NCBI GenBank assembly: GCA_013396655.1
Contig: WBMV01009266.1
Coordinates: 824,107-888,106, forward strand
Length of the DNA stretch: 64,000 bases
Direction: 5' to 3'
Source: Campylorhamphus procurvoides
Taxonomy: Eukaryota > Chordata > Aves > Passeriformes > Dendrocolaptidae
The position numbers and the translations under genes were made by a program. A model generated the notes under the pieces. That model worked only from the letters and a program-made list of their open reading frames with translations. It made no database searches and was not told the DNA's origin. Below, piece after piece: positions 23,769 through 35,031 of this stretch. Numbering within the stretch: the first letter of the stretch is position 1; each line of letters begins with the position of its first letter.

Positions 23769-25041
23769 TCCAAATATATTCGATAAGACTTGTGGATATT
23801 TCTCATAACTCATAATGTTTCTAAGTTAGAAATTTTACTTGATTTTGGAATTTAAAAGAGTTTTAAAGTAACCTGGAAAACAAAAAATGTTATGCTGGCC
23901 ATCTGTGGCAATGTTGAAAATTTAACTTTACATTTTCATTTAAGAAGTTATCACCTCTGAGAATACAGTATGTTGTGACAATTCACAAATTATCCAAAAG
24001 TCTCTTGTGGTACTTTATGAAAAGAATTTGCGTACTCTTTCAAATACTGAAGAGTGTCTGGGAGGGTTTCAAAGCTTCCAACAGAGTTTGTGACAGACAT
24101 GAAGGAACTGAAGAGCACAAAAAATGACACTAACTGTTTATGACCAACATGAGAGAAAAAACCATGAGATACTTGGTGTGGTTAGCAATATTGAATCATT
24201 ATCACTCAGAAAGTCAGATTCCAGTGAATTCACTACTTGGTTGTCCTGTAGGAAAGCAAAACAAAGAACCCTTCACACAGCATTGAGTGCTTGGGACAGG
24301 TCTTAGTTTCTGATTTGCATGCTACAAGAGAGCCTGGGAGATTTCTTGCACCAAGCCTTGCTGAATGGAAAGTAAAACAAAGATGACTTTGATACACTAA
24401 ACAAGCCATGGTAGAAATTGGGAAAATTGTGATTATGTATGGTCTTTGAGAAGACAGCACTTATCTTTAATATGAGATGGTATTAGGACTAATGTGAAAC
24501 AAAGGGATTGTTCCAGATTATAGTCTGTGCTGACTGATTATCTGCTCTGTGAACCTTCAGTCACACATAATGTGTCTAACAGCTCCGAGAACTGTATTAT
24601 CCATGAGTCCCATCTCCCTCTTGATCAGCTGTTTTCCCCTCAGACAGCTCCTCTTTTTTGGCTGCAGAGGTACCTTGGTATTAACTTGTATAAATCACAG
24701 TAGGTGAAATACTGAACATGTTACTTGAATATTTGCTTGGTGTTTGACAGAGACTGTGCTAAGGGTAGCAAATTCCTGCTGCTGGAAATGGCACTACATG
24801 CTGAAAGAAATAATGTTCTTAATTTCTTTTTTCTTAAAAGCCCATTGGATAGGATTATACACATAAAACATGAGGCTATTATCTCAGATGTTAAAGTCCT
24901 TCTCTTAACTTGGATTAGTTGAAACTAGATTTGGATACTTAATTGAAACTGCAACACTAGAAACCTAGTTTCTTTAATAACTAATGGAGAAAGCCATCAC
25001 AGAAGGCAGACAACCTCTGAAGTTTCCTGTATTTTCTATTA
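23769..25041. other. Unique sequence, no recognised gene
   Basis: AT-rich. Short frames on both strands (24124-24306, 24233-24460, 24725-24922) with no family resemblance. No repeat recognised. Confidence 0.5.
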
Positions 25042-25240
25042 ATCATAAAATCACAGCATGGCTGAGGTTAGCATACACCTCCTCATGCTCAAATGGGTTA
25101 ACCTACACTGGCTGCTCAGGTTTTGTCCAGTTGGGTTTTGAATATCTCCAAGGACATATAATAGCTCCATAAACTCTCTGAGCAACCTACTCCAGTGCTT
25201 GACCACCCTCACTCATATATATCATTAAAGTTGTTCAGAA
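25042..25240 (-). mobile_element. CR1 LINE 3' end, diverged
   Basis: Reverse complement: ATCATAAAATCACAGCATGG, a decayed GTTGG block, CTCAGGTTTTGTCCAGTTGG, GTTTTGAATATCTCCAAGGA, TCTCTGAGCAACCTACTCCA, GTGCTTGACCACCCTCACT. This is the CR1 order with the older TTTTGTCCAG... TTTTGAA... variant. The right end is approximate. Confidence 0.85.
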
Positions 25241-25625
25241 ATATATGTTAAATAGGTGTACAAATTATTGTTGCATTTAAACATCTCAACTAAGACAGGC
25301 TTAATGTATGTGAATTAATAATTTTCTAAAAATTATTAATACCAATTTTTACTAGAAACATCTATGTGATTTACATATTTGTAAACAGAAAGTTCATGGG
25401 AAGAAACAATATTTTTCTCTAAACCAAACGTTTTATGGGGGAAAAAAAAAGGCATGTGTCTTGCTTGTATTTCTTCCTGTCTCTGCATGGCCACATCTTG
25501 TCTCCTTTCTTACAGATTTAGCTTTTACAATAACAAAAAATTTAATTCCTTCTATAAATTTTCTAATGTCATTTGATTGTCAAGGCAGCATACATAGCAC
25601 TACAACAAGAAAGAAAGATCGTTAA

Positions 25626-25836
25626 TTATTTTTCCTGGTCTCCCTTAGGTCCCTTGTTTCTGTCTTTCAGCTGGAGCTGCAGAAGGTCCAACAACGTGAG
25701 CAGTGCGTAGGGTGGGCTAGCAAAGATCAGCTGATAAACTGACAGAGGGTTCATGGTTGCTGTGGCAATCTGTGCTCCTTGTGTAGCATGGTGTGAGGTC
25801 TGGTTTTGCTCCATACTCAGCCATAGGATCTTCAGT
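25626..25836 (-). other. Candidate last coding exon (unrecognised protein)
   Basis: On the minus strand a strong 3' splice site (pyrimidine-rich, ending CCTTTTCCAG) is followed by a frame that stays open for 69 codons and ends in TAA at 25626-25628. An ATTAAA poly-A-signal variant lies about 80 bases further on (25541-25546 on the plus strand). The encoded stretch has ordinary complexity. It has a hydrophobic middle (SVYQLIFASPPYALLTLLDL) followed by a charged, lysine-rich tail (LKDRNKGPKGDQEK). I do not recognise a family. A second frame from the same acceptor is also open for about 39 codons, which weakens the case. It may be the end of a lineage-specific gene, a lncRNA exon, or chance. Confidence 0.22.
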
Positions 25837-27060
25837 CTGGAAAAGGTTGCAAGAGGCTTTCTAGAAAATTCATTTTCCTGAGATAAAATGAACCATATTC
25901 ATATCATGTCTCACAGCTCCTTTCCTGGCCTATTTTAAAAACCTCTTACAGAGGTGGCTGAAGACTCTGTAAGCAAGGGAGAAAACTTATCTTGTGCTTC
26001 ACTAACCTTATTGTTAAAAAGATTTTACTAACATTCAGTTTTCTTAGCATTAAGTTTTAATCTTTGTTATTGCAATTAAACATCCACTGCACTTGTCCTG
26101 ACTGCCATGGCCAAGAACAAGTTATTCATTTTTAATTTGAAGCGTCCTCCCAACTTCTTACTTTTATCAGGTACCCATTTCCTCCTCTTCATTTATACCC
26201 TGTTTAAACAGCCTTTGTAAACTCTAGGATTTTATCCTTCAAATCATTGCCATAGCTTCTTTTTGAAACTTATATAATTGAATCCAATGATTTAATGATT
26301 GCTGGGATCTGGACCATAGTCCATGTTGGTTAGTCCTATTCTATGATGTTTTTTGTCTTTTGGGTGATATTTTTTCCTAGATGTTATTTATGAAAACTGT
26401 TATTTTTATTCCTGCCTGAAATTTCAACCCTATCTTACACGCTGAAATAATAACAGCTGAAATAATAGTGCTGCATGAGTATGTGTGATTATTATCATCC
26501 ATCAGTCAGGCAGTAAAAGACTTTATTTCTTTTGGAGGTTTGAGGTTTACTCCTTCAGGTCACCCCAGCAGCTACTCATGAACCCTGTCCTCAGTTAGCA
26601 ATAAGTCACAGCAGCCAGCCAGCATGCACAGAACAGAAAAATTGAGGTTTTTCAGGAAGGCTCTTCATAAAGGATGGGCTGTGCTGAAGTGACTTCTCTC
26701 AGTGCAATCATCAGATGAAGGAACCAAATAGGAAACTTCTAAATACCAATTAGGATTAAAATATTTAAATCTATCTGTCAGAAAAATAGCTACATATAGA
26801 AATCAGTATGGTTGTCACTCTAAATTCTAAATTAACCAATTAACACTAAATTTAAAAAAAAATAATGTTTACTTTTAGCAAAAGGATGCACAAAAATGGG
26901 AAAGAATTTCCCGTTCCTGAGTCAAATGATTCTGATTTAATATTCAACTGTACACATCTAGTGGCTTTGAAAATGATGCTACAGCTGGTAGAGTTAAGCA
27001 TGAATAACAGAGTCTTAATTATTGCAGCCAGGGTAGAATGAAGCAGAAAATTTCCTGCCA

Positions 27061-27096
27061 TTCTTTTCTTTTTTTCTTTTTTTTTCTTTTTTTTCT
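27061..27096. repeat. T-rich tract
   Basis: 36 bases of T with regularly spaced single C (TTTTC-like). Simple low-complexity sequence. Confidence 0.9.
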
Positions 27097-29496
27097 GTTA
27101 CCTAAAGAAATTAACTGTTAAAAATACATGTGCCATGAAGGAAGTGTTATTTAGATTTATGCATCACATTTCAAATTAGCCACTTTTCAGGGTATCTCTC
27201 CCTAACTTGAATGATATAAAATTATATCCCTCATGTGCCTAAAAGAACATCATTGCAATTCAGTGCAATCAACAATTATCAAAACAAGCTGCCCTTTTGC
27301 CCGCACGAACACAGATACCTTCCATAGAGTTGTGTGTTTTGATAATATCTTTACAGTTCTCCTGAGTTTATTCTTACTACCTCTGAGGGAAAAAAAAAAA
27401 AAAGGATGTGTTCTTTTATTCCTAGTTTAAGATGTACCACTAGATATAGACACACAATGCAGCTTGTTTAGGGGAATGGATGGAATTTATCATAGGACAG
27501 CCAATTGATTTTATGTTTAGGGTTGCTACTGTTGGAACTACAGTATAACACTGAAAAATGATCTCAGCTGTTCTTTGAATTCCAACAGTCTCCATGACCT
27601 GAGCTGTAATCCAGGGCATTTATTTTTTTTTCAAAAGCTTTTGTGCAGGCTGAGCTGGGGGCTGACTGTGAATTCCAATGCAACAAATTATATTCAAGTC
27701 TTTTTAGGAGGAACTACATGTTTTTTCTGCAAAGAAGAACCCAAGTTATCTTCTCTCTGACATGAGAGTAAGAAGGGATATCCAAAGATCCCAGGCCCAT
27801 TTAGGCTGAGGTGTGAAGAGTTACTTGTAGCTAAGTATTCCTCACAGGAAAAGCTACAGAGGTGCCCAAGAGCACCCCAAGATATGCAGAAAAGTGTCTG
27901 GTTTAGTCTTGAAGTCACCAGGAGGAAAAGGTGCATTCTGTGCAATAACACAGAGTTCACAAAGATTATTAATTACCCTATTCTCCCCCACATCCAATTC
28001 TGTGATATTTGAGGGCAAAGAATTTTTTACCCTGAAGTTATCTATTTGAAGGAGGCCAAGATTTCCAGAATTTGACTTTGAATGCAGGAAGCAGAATGCC
28101 CATACAGCCCAATGCATAGAATTAATTGATGCAGCAGAAATTTCTTCCTCTTATTGATTGAGTCACAAACAAGACTCTTCTTACACCAGCCTGGTCAAAC
28201 TACACCCTATATTACCTCCTTATTCATTCCCTATCCCTTGAATAATACTAGCTCAGGCATTCTGCTGTCAGATTAGGGAGAATACATTTACTCTGACTCC
28301 AGAGGGGGAAAAGGCATATCCTGGCACTAAAGTAGAATGAATTTAGTTGATATAATCCTTACTTGGAGGTCACTTCTTGTCTAAAATCAACATTAGGCTT
28401 TATGAGGAAGTAAGAGATTATATTATCCAATATTCTTTAAAGTATTTTTAATGAAACACCATTTATAGGCATGATGTTAATGATTTTGGTGTAGTAATCA
28501 TTCTATATTCCACTTTTCTGTCTTAGTCCTCCAATTTACAGAAACCTGAAGCTCAAACTGTATATTCTTCATAAAAATGATACCAAAGGCAAGGTTAAAG
28601 CAACAGAATTAAGGCATAGATTCATGTTTAAAAGCTAGCAACTCTGCCAAATTCCACTTTCCCTCTTACAACCTCCCCATATTATTTTCCTCATCTTTCT
28701 CCTAGGCAGTTATTGCATGATTGCTTTGATGTTCTTTTGTTTGCAATGTGGTTACTTCAAGGAAACTGGCAACTTTGACTTTAAATATTGCTTTAAAGAA
28801 TCCGTGAAGATTCTGCAGCTGCACTTCCTTGTTGAACAGTTCTTGATGGGACTGGGAGGGAGGGGAAGCCTCCTTAAAAGAGCTGGAAAGTAAATCCACA
28901 GGACTTGGCTGGCCATACTCAGCCTTTTGCTGGAGTGCGCACAGCTGCGGAGTCCCCAGAAACAGGGAAGTTTTTCTGAGGCAAGAGGAAGAAAATATAA
29001 TATAAACCTTGGGAGAGTTGTTTGGCACTTCAACATAGAAGTGCTTGTACTTCCATCTGGGTTGTATGCAAAATTAGAGAAGCCAAAGCTATATCCTTCT
29101 CCTTGGGCTCCTGACAGGAGTTTGGCTCGTACTGTAATGGGTTTTTTATATGTTTGCCAGAAGGTTAGAACCACAAAACCTGTGCTGGAAATGACAACCT
29201 ATATTGTGCATATGAGTTCATACTGGCAGATGGAGGACAGAAAGTCAAACCAGTTCTTTCATGTCCTTTGAGTTTTGCAGTTTTACCTCACAATGTTTCT
29301 ACTCCTGAACACTTTCTCACCCTTTCCCAGTATTGTTTGCATTAGGCTCTTCTTGCTCTTAACTTATGGGGTTTTTCAATATCAGTGGGAGATACTTCTT
29401 AAGTTAAAATTAATGAGGTCCACAAGTGGTGTAAAAGGATGGAGGTCCATTGACCTCAGTTCTGTGTTTGTCTGTGTGCACAGACATGCAATTATA

Positions 29497-29828
29497 AAAT
29501 CATAGAGTGGTTTGGGGTGGAAGCAACCTTAGTTCTGTCCCCTGCCATGGGCAGGGACACCTTCCGTTAGACCAGGTTGCTCAAAGCCCAGTCCAGCCTG
29601 GCTTTGAACACTTCTCTAGGCAACCTTTGCCAGTGCCTCACCACCCTCACAATAATTAATTTCTTCTCACTATCCAATCTAAATCTATTCTTCTTCAGAT
29701 TGAAGCCATTCCCCCTTGCCCTATCACTCCATGCCCTTTTTAAAAGTCCCTCTCTGACTCTCTTGTAGCCCCTTTAGGTACTGGAAATCTTTTATAAGGT
29801 CTTCTTGGAGCCTTTTCTTCTCCTGCAT
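29497..29828 (-). mobile_element. CR1 LINE 3' fragment, well preserved
   Basis: Reverse-complement CR1 covering the 3' UTR and the end of ORF2: AAATCATAGAGTGGTTTGG, CCCCTGCCATGGGCAGGGAC, ACCTTCCGTTAGACCAGG, TTGCTCAAAGC, CTTTGAACACTTC, GCCTCACCACCCTCACAA, CACTATCCAATCTAAATC, CCTATCACTCCATGCCC, GGTACTGGAAATC. It is 5'-truncated at about 330 bases. A small deletion follows CTTTGAACACTTC, removing part of the CCAGGGATGGGGCA block. Confidence 0.95.
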
Positions 29829-32058
29829 GTGCCTATATGTAAATTTTAGGAAGAAAAGGTCTACTTAAACAATTTTCAGTGGTAACACCCCTTTCTTGTC
29901 TTCATTTTCTGTTTCTAAGCCATTATTTTCTAAAAGTAACTCTGTTCTAACTACAACCTTTGCTCAGTTTCCCAAATAACTGGGTAAACAAAGGCAAGAT
30001 AGGAGATACTGAGAAAAAGAGGGGCTGAGTTTATTGTAGCAAATATCTGAATATTCTGTCTTCTACTAATATGGAAAAAAAATCAGCTCACCACTATTAA
30101 ATTCAGAATAACTTCTATTGTGCTCCTTAATACCACATTAAATATGAAAAAAACCCCAAAACCCTATAAGCTTGAAAAAAGATGTTAGTGCAGTGAACAT
30201 AAAGGAATTATAATAAAATCTGGATTTAGGCATGAGATTTTAAATATAAGACGTTCATGTTGGTCACATTGTCTTTTCTGCTCAGCTCATGCCAAAGATT
30301 TTCATCTAATAGTTTCTGTTCTGAGCCGCTGTGGATGTTTTCTTTCCACTATTTCCTGCAAACGTCACTCTAGAGATGGCAACAATTGTGGAAGAGCTGG
30401 TAATGATGTACATAAAGCTTCTTGTTGCTCTGAATTAAATTGTTCTCAGTGAGACAATGGGACTTTCAGAGACTTTAGCCAGTTAAGAATAACTCCCAGC
30501 AAAGCTACTCATCTATTACCAGATCTTACACTTTGACCCATTCCCTGCCACTCTCTCAAATTCCAAGAAAGTCAGGGAAAATAATTTTAAGTTAAACTGA
30601 GTCTATTTTTATTGTTATTTTTTCACTATGCCTAGAATCAGAGTTTTAGTCAACATATAATATTCCATATTTTGCAATTGTCTTATGTTTGTGTAACCAT
30701 TTTTGATATGTTTAAAAAACCACAAGCAATAATATTTCCACTTAAAAAAACAAACAAAAAATGCAAAAAATGTTCCCCATGCAACAATTTATTGTTACTT
30801 TAGAAACAGACAATTGTTTATCTTAGTTCAAGCTTTGCTTAATGCCTTTCAAAAGACAGAATTAATGAGAAACATTTCTCTGTTGGTTTTAAAATTTGTA
30901 AAGTTTTTCAAAATGGATTGAAACCAGTTGTTGATTTTCTTTGGAAATCCACTTTCTCTGGAAATTTAATCTGGTTGACCTTGATGAAACAAGTCAGCTC
31001 AAAACACTCCAAACCATCCCCATGCATTAGTTCTCTCCTGTTTTTCATATCTAGTTGTGCTGCTCATTAAATTTGCAACATAATTTTACCTAGGGACTTG
31101 AAGAACCAAAAACATGAGATACGAATCTGTAGTAATTCAGAGTGGTAGAAGGCCACAACATTTTGCAGAGGCAAAAGAGGCAAAATAAATAAATAAATAA
31201 GGATATAGAAAGAAATATATAATTCTCTATATCCTTTAGTTTGCATAGTCATATATATCTATGCAAAAGTGAATGTAAAATACAATTTTCTGATGAAGTA
31301 ATATCACAGTCCAGCGTCAAATATGAGTTGGTTTAGGTGGTAATACCATCTTTACCTCTGCTGTGGACTGTTTGTGCCTCTCCTCTGCCCAGCAAAGTAT
31401 TGTGACTCTGTTTGATAAATAATGGTAAGCAAAATCTGTAGCAGAGATAGATCCACACAGATCAATTGACTCCAGTTCACACCCCCTCAATACCTGGCTT
31501 AGTGCTAAGATGTGGCATTTAGAATTAAGGACAAAAAGGATTTTTTGAGAAAAAGAGATGTTACTGGCTGCCTCTGGGGAGGGAAGGGAGACTGAGTTGG
31601 GGCTGAAAACTGTCCAAATCAGAAAACTCCTAAGGCTGCCAGATTCTTAATCTCTCACTGGAAGCAAACCTGTATTTGAGCAAAAGAGGGAGAAAATGCT
31701 GTGATTATCCTAACAGACCTCCGGACACTATCATGAGCTCTTTGTCAGAGAAACTAAAAATGTTCTAGCAATTTCTTTTGCCTTTCTCTTCAGAGTCAGC
31801 GCTTCATTTTAATAGCCAGATTCTCAAACAGTCCTTTAAAATGCCAGTGATTCTCCCTGTGATACCACCTGCTTACAAGTGAAATTACCTGACAAACCTC
31901 CAACTGCTTCAAGGGGAGCAGGTTTTACACAGACCTTTGAACATGTGAACATAAAAAGGTTTACTACCAGGAAGCTCCAAGGAAGATAAAACACTCACTA
32001 AAGCAATTTATCTTGTATTCTGAAATTCTCATTTTATGGGTGCAGATGTATGAAACCC
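29829..32058. other. Unique AT-rich sequence, no recognised gene
   Basis: No coding frame longer than 61 codons. An (AAAT)n microsatellite lies at 31183-31200. No other repeat recognised. Confidence 0.5.
31183..31200. repeat. (AAAT)n microsatellite
   Basis: About four and a half perfect AAAT units. Confidence 0.9.
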
Positions 32059-32140
32059 CTTTGGCAGAAGGGTTGGAACTAGATGATCTTTAAGGTCCCT
32101 TCCAACCCAAGCCATTCTATGATTCTGTGTTTCTGTGATA
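32059..32140 (+). mobile_element. CR1 LINE 3' tail
   Basis: Starts inside the 3' UTR at GGCAGAAGGGTTGGAACTAG, then ATGATCTTTAAGGTCCCTTC, CAACCCAAGCCATTCTATG, then degraded ATTCTGTG repeats. It is one of the shortest CR1 tails in the window, strongly 5'-truncated but with a well preserved end. Confidence 0.93.
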
Positions 32141-34449
32141 GCATTATTTCCAGCAAACTGGCTACCCTTTCTGTCTATCAGTCAACCTTGTGTCTAACCA
32201 AGCATCACCGTCTCTTTTGCTCTCTGTATTGTAAGAGTTTTCCTGAGGGGCATTTGTCAGTTTACACAACAGGAACTAAGGCACAGAACTTTGGGGCATT
32301 TAAGCATTTAAACAATATGACCCTAGGAGACTCTGCAACTTGGTGGAAGATGTAGAAGCTTGTTGCACATTAAAAGAGTCAACAACAGTTCTGCAAGTTC
32401 TAACTCAGAGGCATTCTTTTGCTTTCTTCATGCTTTGAAGAAATATTGGATGGATTTCCCACTACCATGGAAAGATTGTCTCACAGTTTCTCTGAAGACA
32501 GGTTAATTTACAGGAGCAAGAAAAATTACTCATTTTGTTATTCCATGCAGAAGGTTGTTGATTTTGTCAGAAATGCCATTACCTTCAATTTCCAGGAATT
32601 TTGTCATAACTTTACATAAAGCCCCTGGAGATCAGAACTTGATAAGCATCTCAGCTAATACACAACACAACAGCAAGACCTCTATGGATTTTACAATTGC
32701 TCTTCTGTCCTTTTCCTGTCTTTTCCTATCCTTTTATAATGTCCATCTCAGGATGATAAGGCTATTTTGAGATAACAGTATTTATTTTGGAACTTTTCAT
32801 GGCTCAATGTTTGAAACTAAAAGCAATTGCTACAGACAAGCAAATAATATGGCAGTGAGGGACAAATCAGCCTTCTTGAGCCAAATCCCCTTAATGATTC
32901 ATGTTTTCATTGGCTCATCCTAGAGAAGGATGAATAATGCCCAGCCAGTTGTGGTGAGTTGGATCAATCCATTATTAAAGCCAAATCAATCAAAATAGCT
33001 GGCTATTCACATAATATTCCCTTCTGGACTTAAAATTCATACCTTTTCCTGACAACCTCAGTCCTTTAGTTTGTATAATATTGATTTATACAACAAGAAC
33101 ACAGGTTTCCTTTTTCAGCCTCCCAGACTGTACATGATTGGGGTCACTGCATCCTAAGGTCCAGCTGTACAGCACATTTTATAAGCTTTAGATAATACAT
33201 AGATCACTAGCTGGAACACTGCACATTCATCTGATTTTCTAACTGAATACTAGCAGGGTTCCAATATTTGTTCATTCAGCATTGTATTTCTAGTTATCAC
33301 AGTTAATAAAACTTCTTTCCCAGGAATCATGCTGGCTAAGGGAATGAGAGCAATGTTTATTCCCATATTTATTCCCAAAAGGTTTCCCTTCAGCCCTGTC
33401 CCTCACTGATTCAGAGGTCTGTTTTGTATGAAGAAGACAAAGAAAAGGTTATATGATTATCCACAGAAAGCCAAGAAAACACACTTGGTGGCATGCCTTT
33501 TCATTGTTACTTGGAAACCATTAAAATATTAAAATGTCTACAAAAGCAATAAAATGATCACAGGAGTATGTGGTGATATTTAATTTTCCCACAAGTTAAA
33601 TATCACTGATAATTAACTGTTAGAAGTTTATTTTGAAATGACATTTCAGTGGAATATCAGACCTTTACAACATAATTAAAGGTTTTCTCATTGTAATGGT
33701 GCCCTATTCCTGGTATGAAAGCTTTTTGAAATTATCTGTCTGCTTCATAAATGATTTTTTTTAACCTTTTTTTTTTTTTTTTTTACCATTTAATTTGTCC
33801 ATTTCTTGGTTTGATTCTCTTGTAACTACTGATCATAACCGTCTCAGTAGGTAATTTGGATCTCTAAGAAGGTAAAATGGCTCACTTTTTTTTTTGTTTC
33901 TGGTTGTTTGATGTGGTACTTTTTTCTGATTAGGTGGATTTTTGCTGCCAGTCTGGAGATTTTGCTGCTAGTAGAGTCACTCCAGGACATGTTTTTCTCA
34001 GATTAGGACTCGGAAGATTTAGGCAAATAGAGTTAGGTTTTAAAAAGTCCCCAGCTCTTACTTGTAGTAGGCTTTTGACCCTCCTCAGGTGTCACACACA
34101 GGTGTCATCTGTCCTGTAGTGAAAAGAGAAAACAATCTCCTGTCTGATGCTGCTGGAAATAAGTGTGACTTAGCCAAGTGCAGGTATAAAGAGATTCTAG
34201 TCTAAGAAGGGAGTGTTTGTGACATAACCTCCCCATTGCAAAGGATTCTTCTCTACCACCACTCAGTAAACTTGGCTGATGTCTTACAGAACAAGGGTTT
34301 GGTTTTTTTTTAATGCCTATCAGCACATTTATTCCTCTTTCATATTCTTTCTGGTGTAATTCTGCTTGCTTGAGGCATGCATCATGACTTGGTCCAGAAG
34401 TCTAAGTAGGGTATTTCCCAAATCTCAGTCTCTAATACCAGTCAGTCAG
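32141..34449. other. Unique sequence, no recognised gene
   Basis: Short plus frames at 32419-32619, 32555-32770 and 33934-34119 without family resemblance. A pure T run of 18 lies at 33767-33784. No repeat family recognised. Confidence 0.5.
33767..33784. repeat. Poly-T tract
   Basis: 18 consecutive T, preceded by another short T run at about 33755-33762. Confidence 0.9.
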
Positions 34450-35031
34450 TGTTCTGGTTTCACCGTGGTCAGGAGCTCAGCCCCAAACAGCTGCTCACTG
34501 ACTCCCACCCAGTGGGGTTGGGGAAAAAAGGGTTAAAGGGAGAAAACTTGTGGGTTGAGATAAAAAACAGTTTGACAAGTAAAGCAGAAGCTGCACACAC
34601 AGGCAAAACAAACTGAGGAATTAATTCACTACTTTCGATAGGCAGGCTGTCCCCAGGAAAGCAGGGTTTCATCATGGGAATCAGTGACATGAGGAGACAA
34701 ATGCCACTATTGCTCTGAATGTCCCCCACTTCCTTCCTCTTCCCCCAGCTGTTATTGCTGAGAATGATGCCATATGTTACAGAATATCCCTTGGGCAATA
34801 GGGGGTCAGCTGTCCCCGCTGTGACCCCTCCCAGCTCCTTGTGCACCCCCAGCCTCCTCACTGGTGGGGTGGGGTGAGGAGTAGAAAAGGCCTTGACTGT
34901 GTGTAAACCCTGCACAGCAATAATAAAAACATCCTTGAGCTATCAGTGTGGTTCTCAGTTCAAATTCAAAACACAACCCCATCCCAGCTGCTATGAAGAA
35001 AACCAACACTATCCCAGCCAAAACCAACACA
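34450..35031 (-). mobile_element. Solo LTR of an avian endogenous retrovirus
   Basis: About 580 bases bounded on the plus strand by TGTTCTGGTTTCACC and CCAGCCAAAACCAACACA, so the sense strand runs TGTGTTGGTTTTGGCTGG to CCACGGTGAAACCAGAACA, giving the TG...CA ends of an LTR. Inner words match the widespread songbird ERV LTR as I remember it: CTTCATAGCAGCTG, GAGGAGGCTGGGGGTGCACA, GGTCACAGCGGGGACAGCTG, CCTGCTTTCCTGGGGACAG, CTCAACCCACAAG. No internal retroviral genes lie on either side, so this is a solo LTR left by recombination. The best target-site candidate is only CAG on each side, so the duplication is uncertain. The minus frame at 34469-34915 is a shadow. Confidence 0.85.

Larger units (their letters stand above)
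25241..29496. other. Unique sequence; holds one candidate exon
   Basis: No repeats larger than a T-rich tract (27061-27096) and an A run near 27390. A candidate minus-strand last exon lies at 25626-25836 (separate entry). Overlapping frames at 28702-29271 on both strands (up to 140 residues on the minus strand) show no recognisable domain. Confidence 0.45.

Noticed and set aside
34469..35030. 148- and 74-codon minus-strand frames
   Set aside because: Both are contained within the solo LTR and are not genes.
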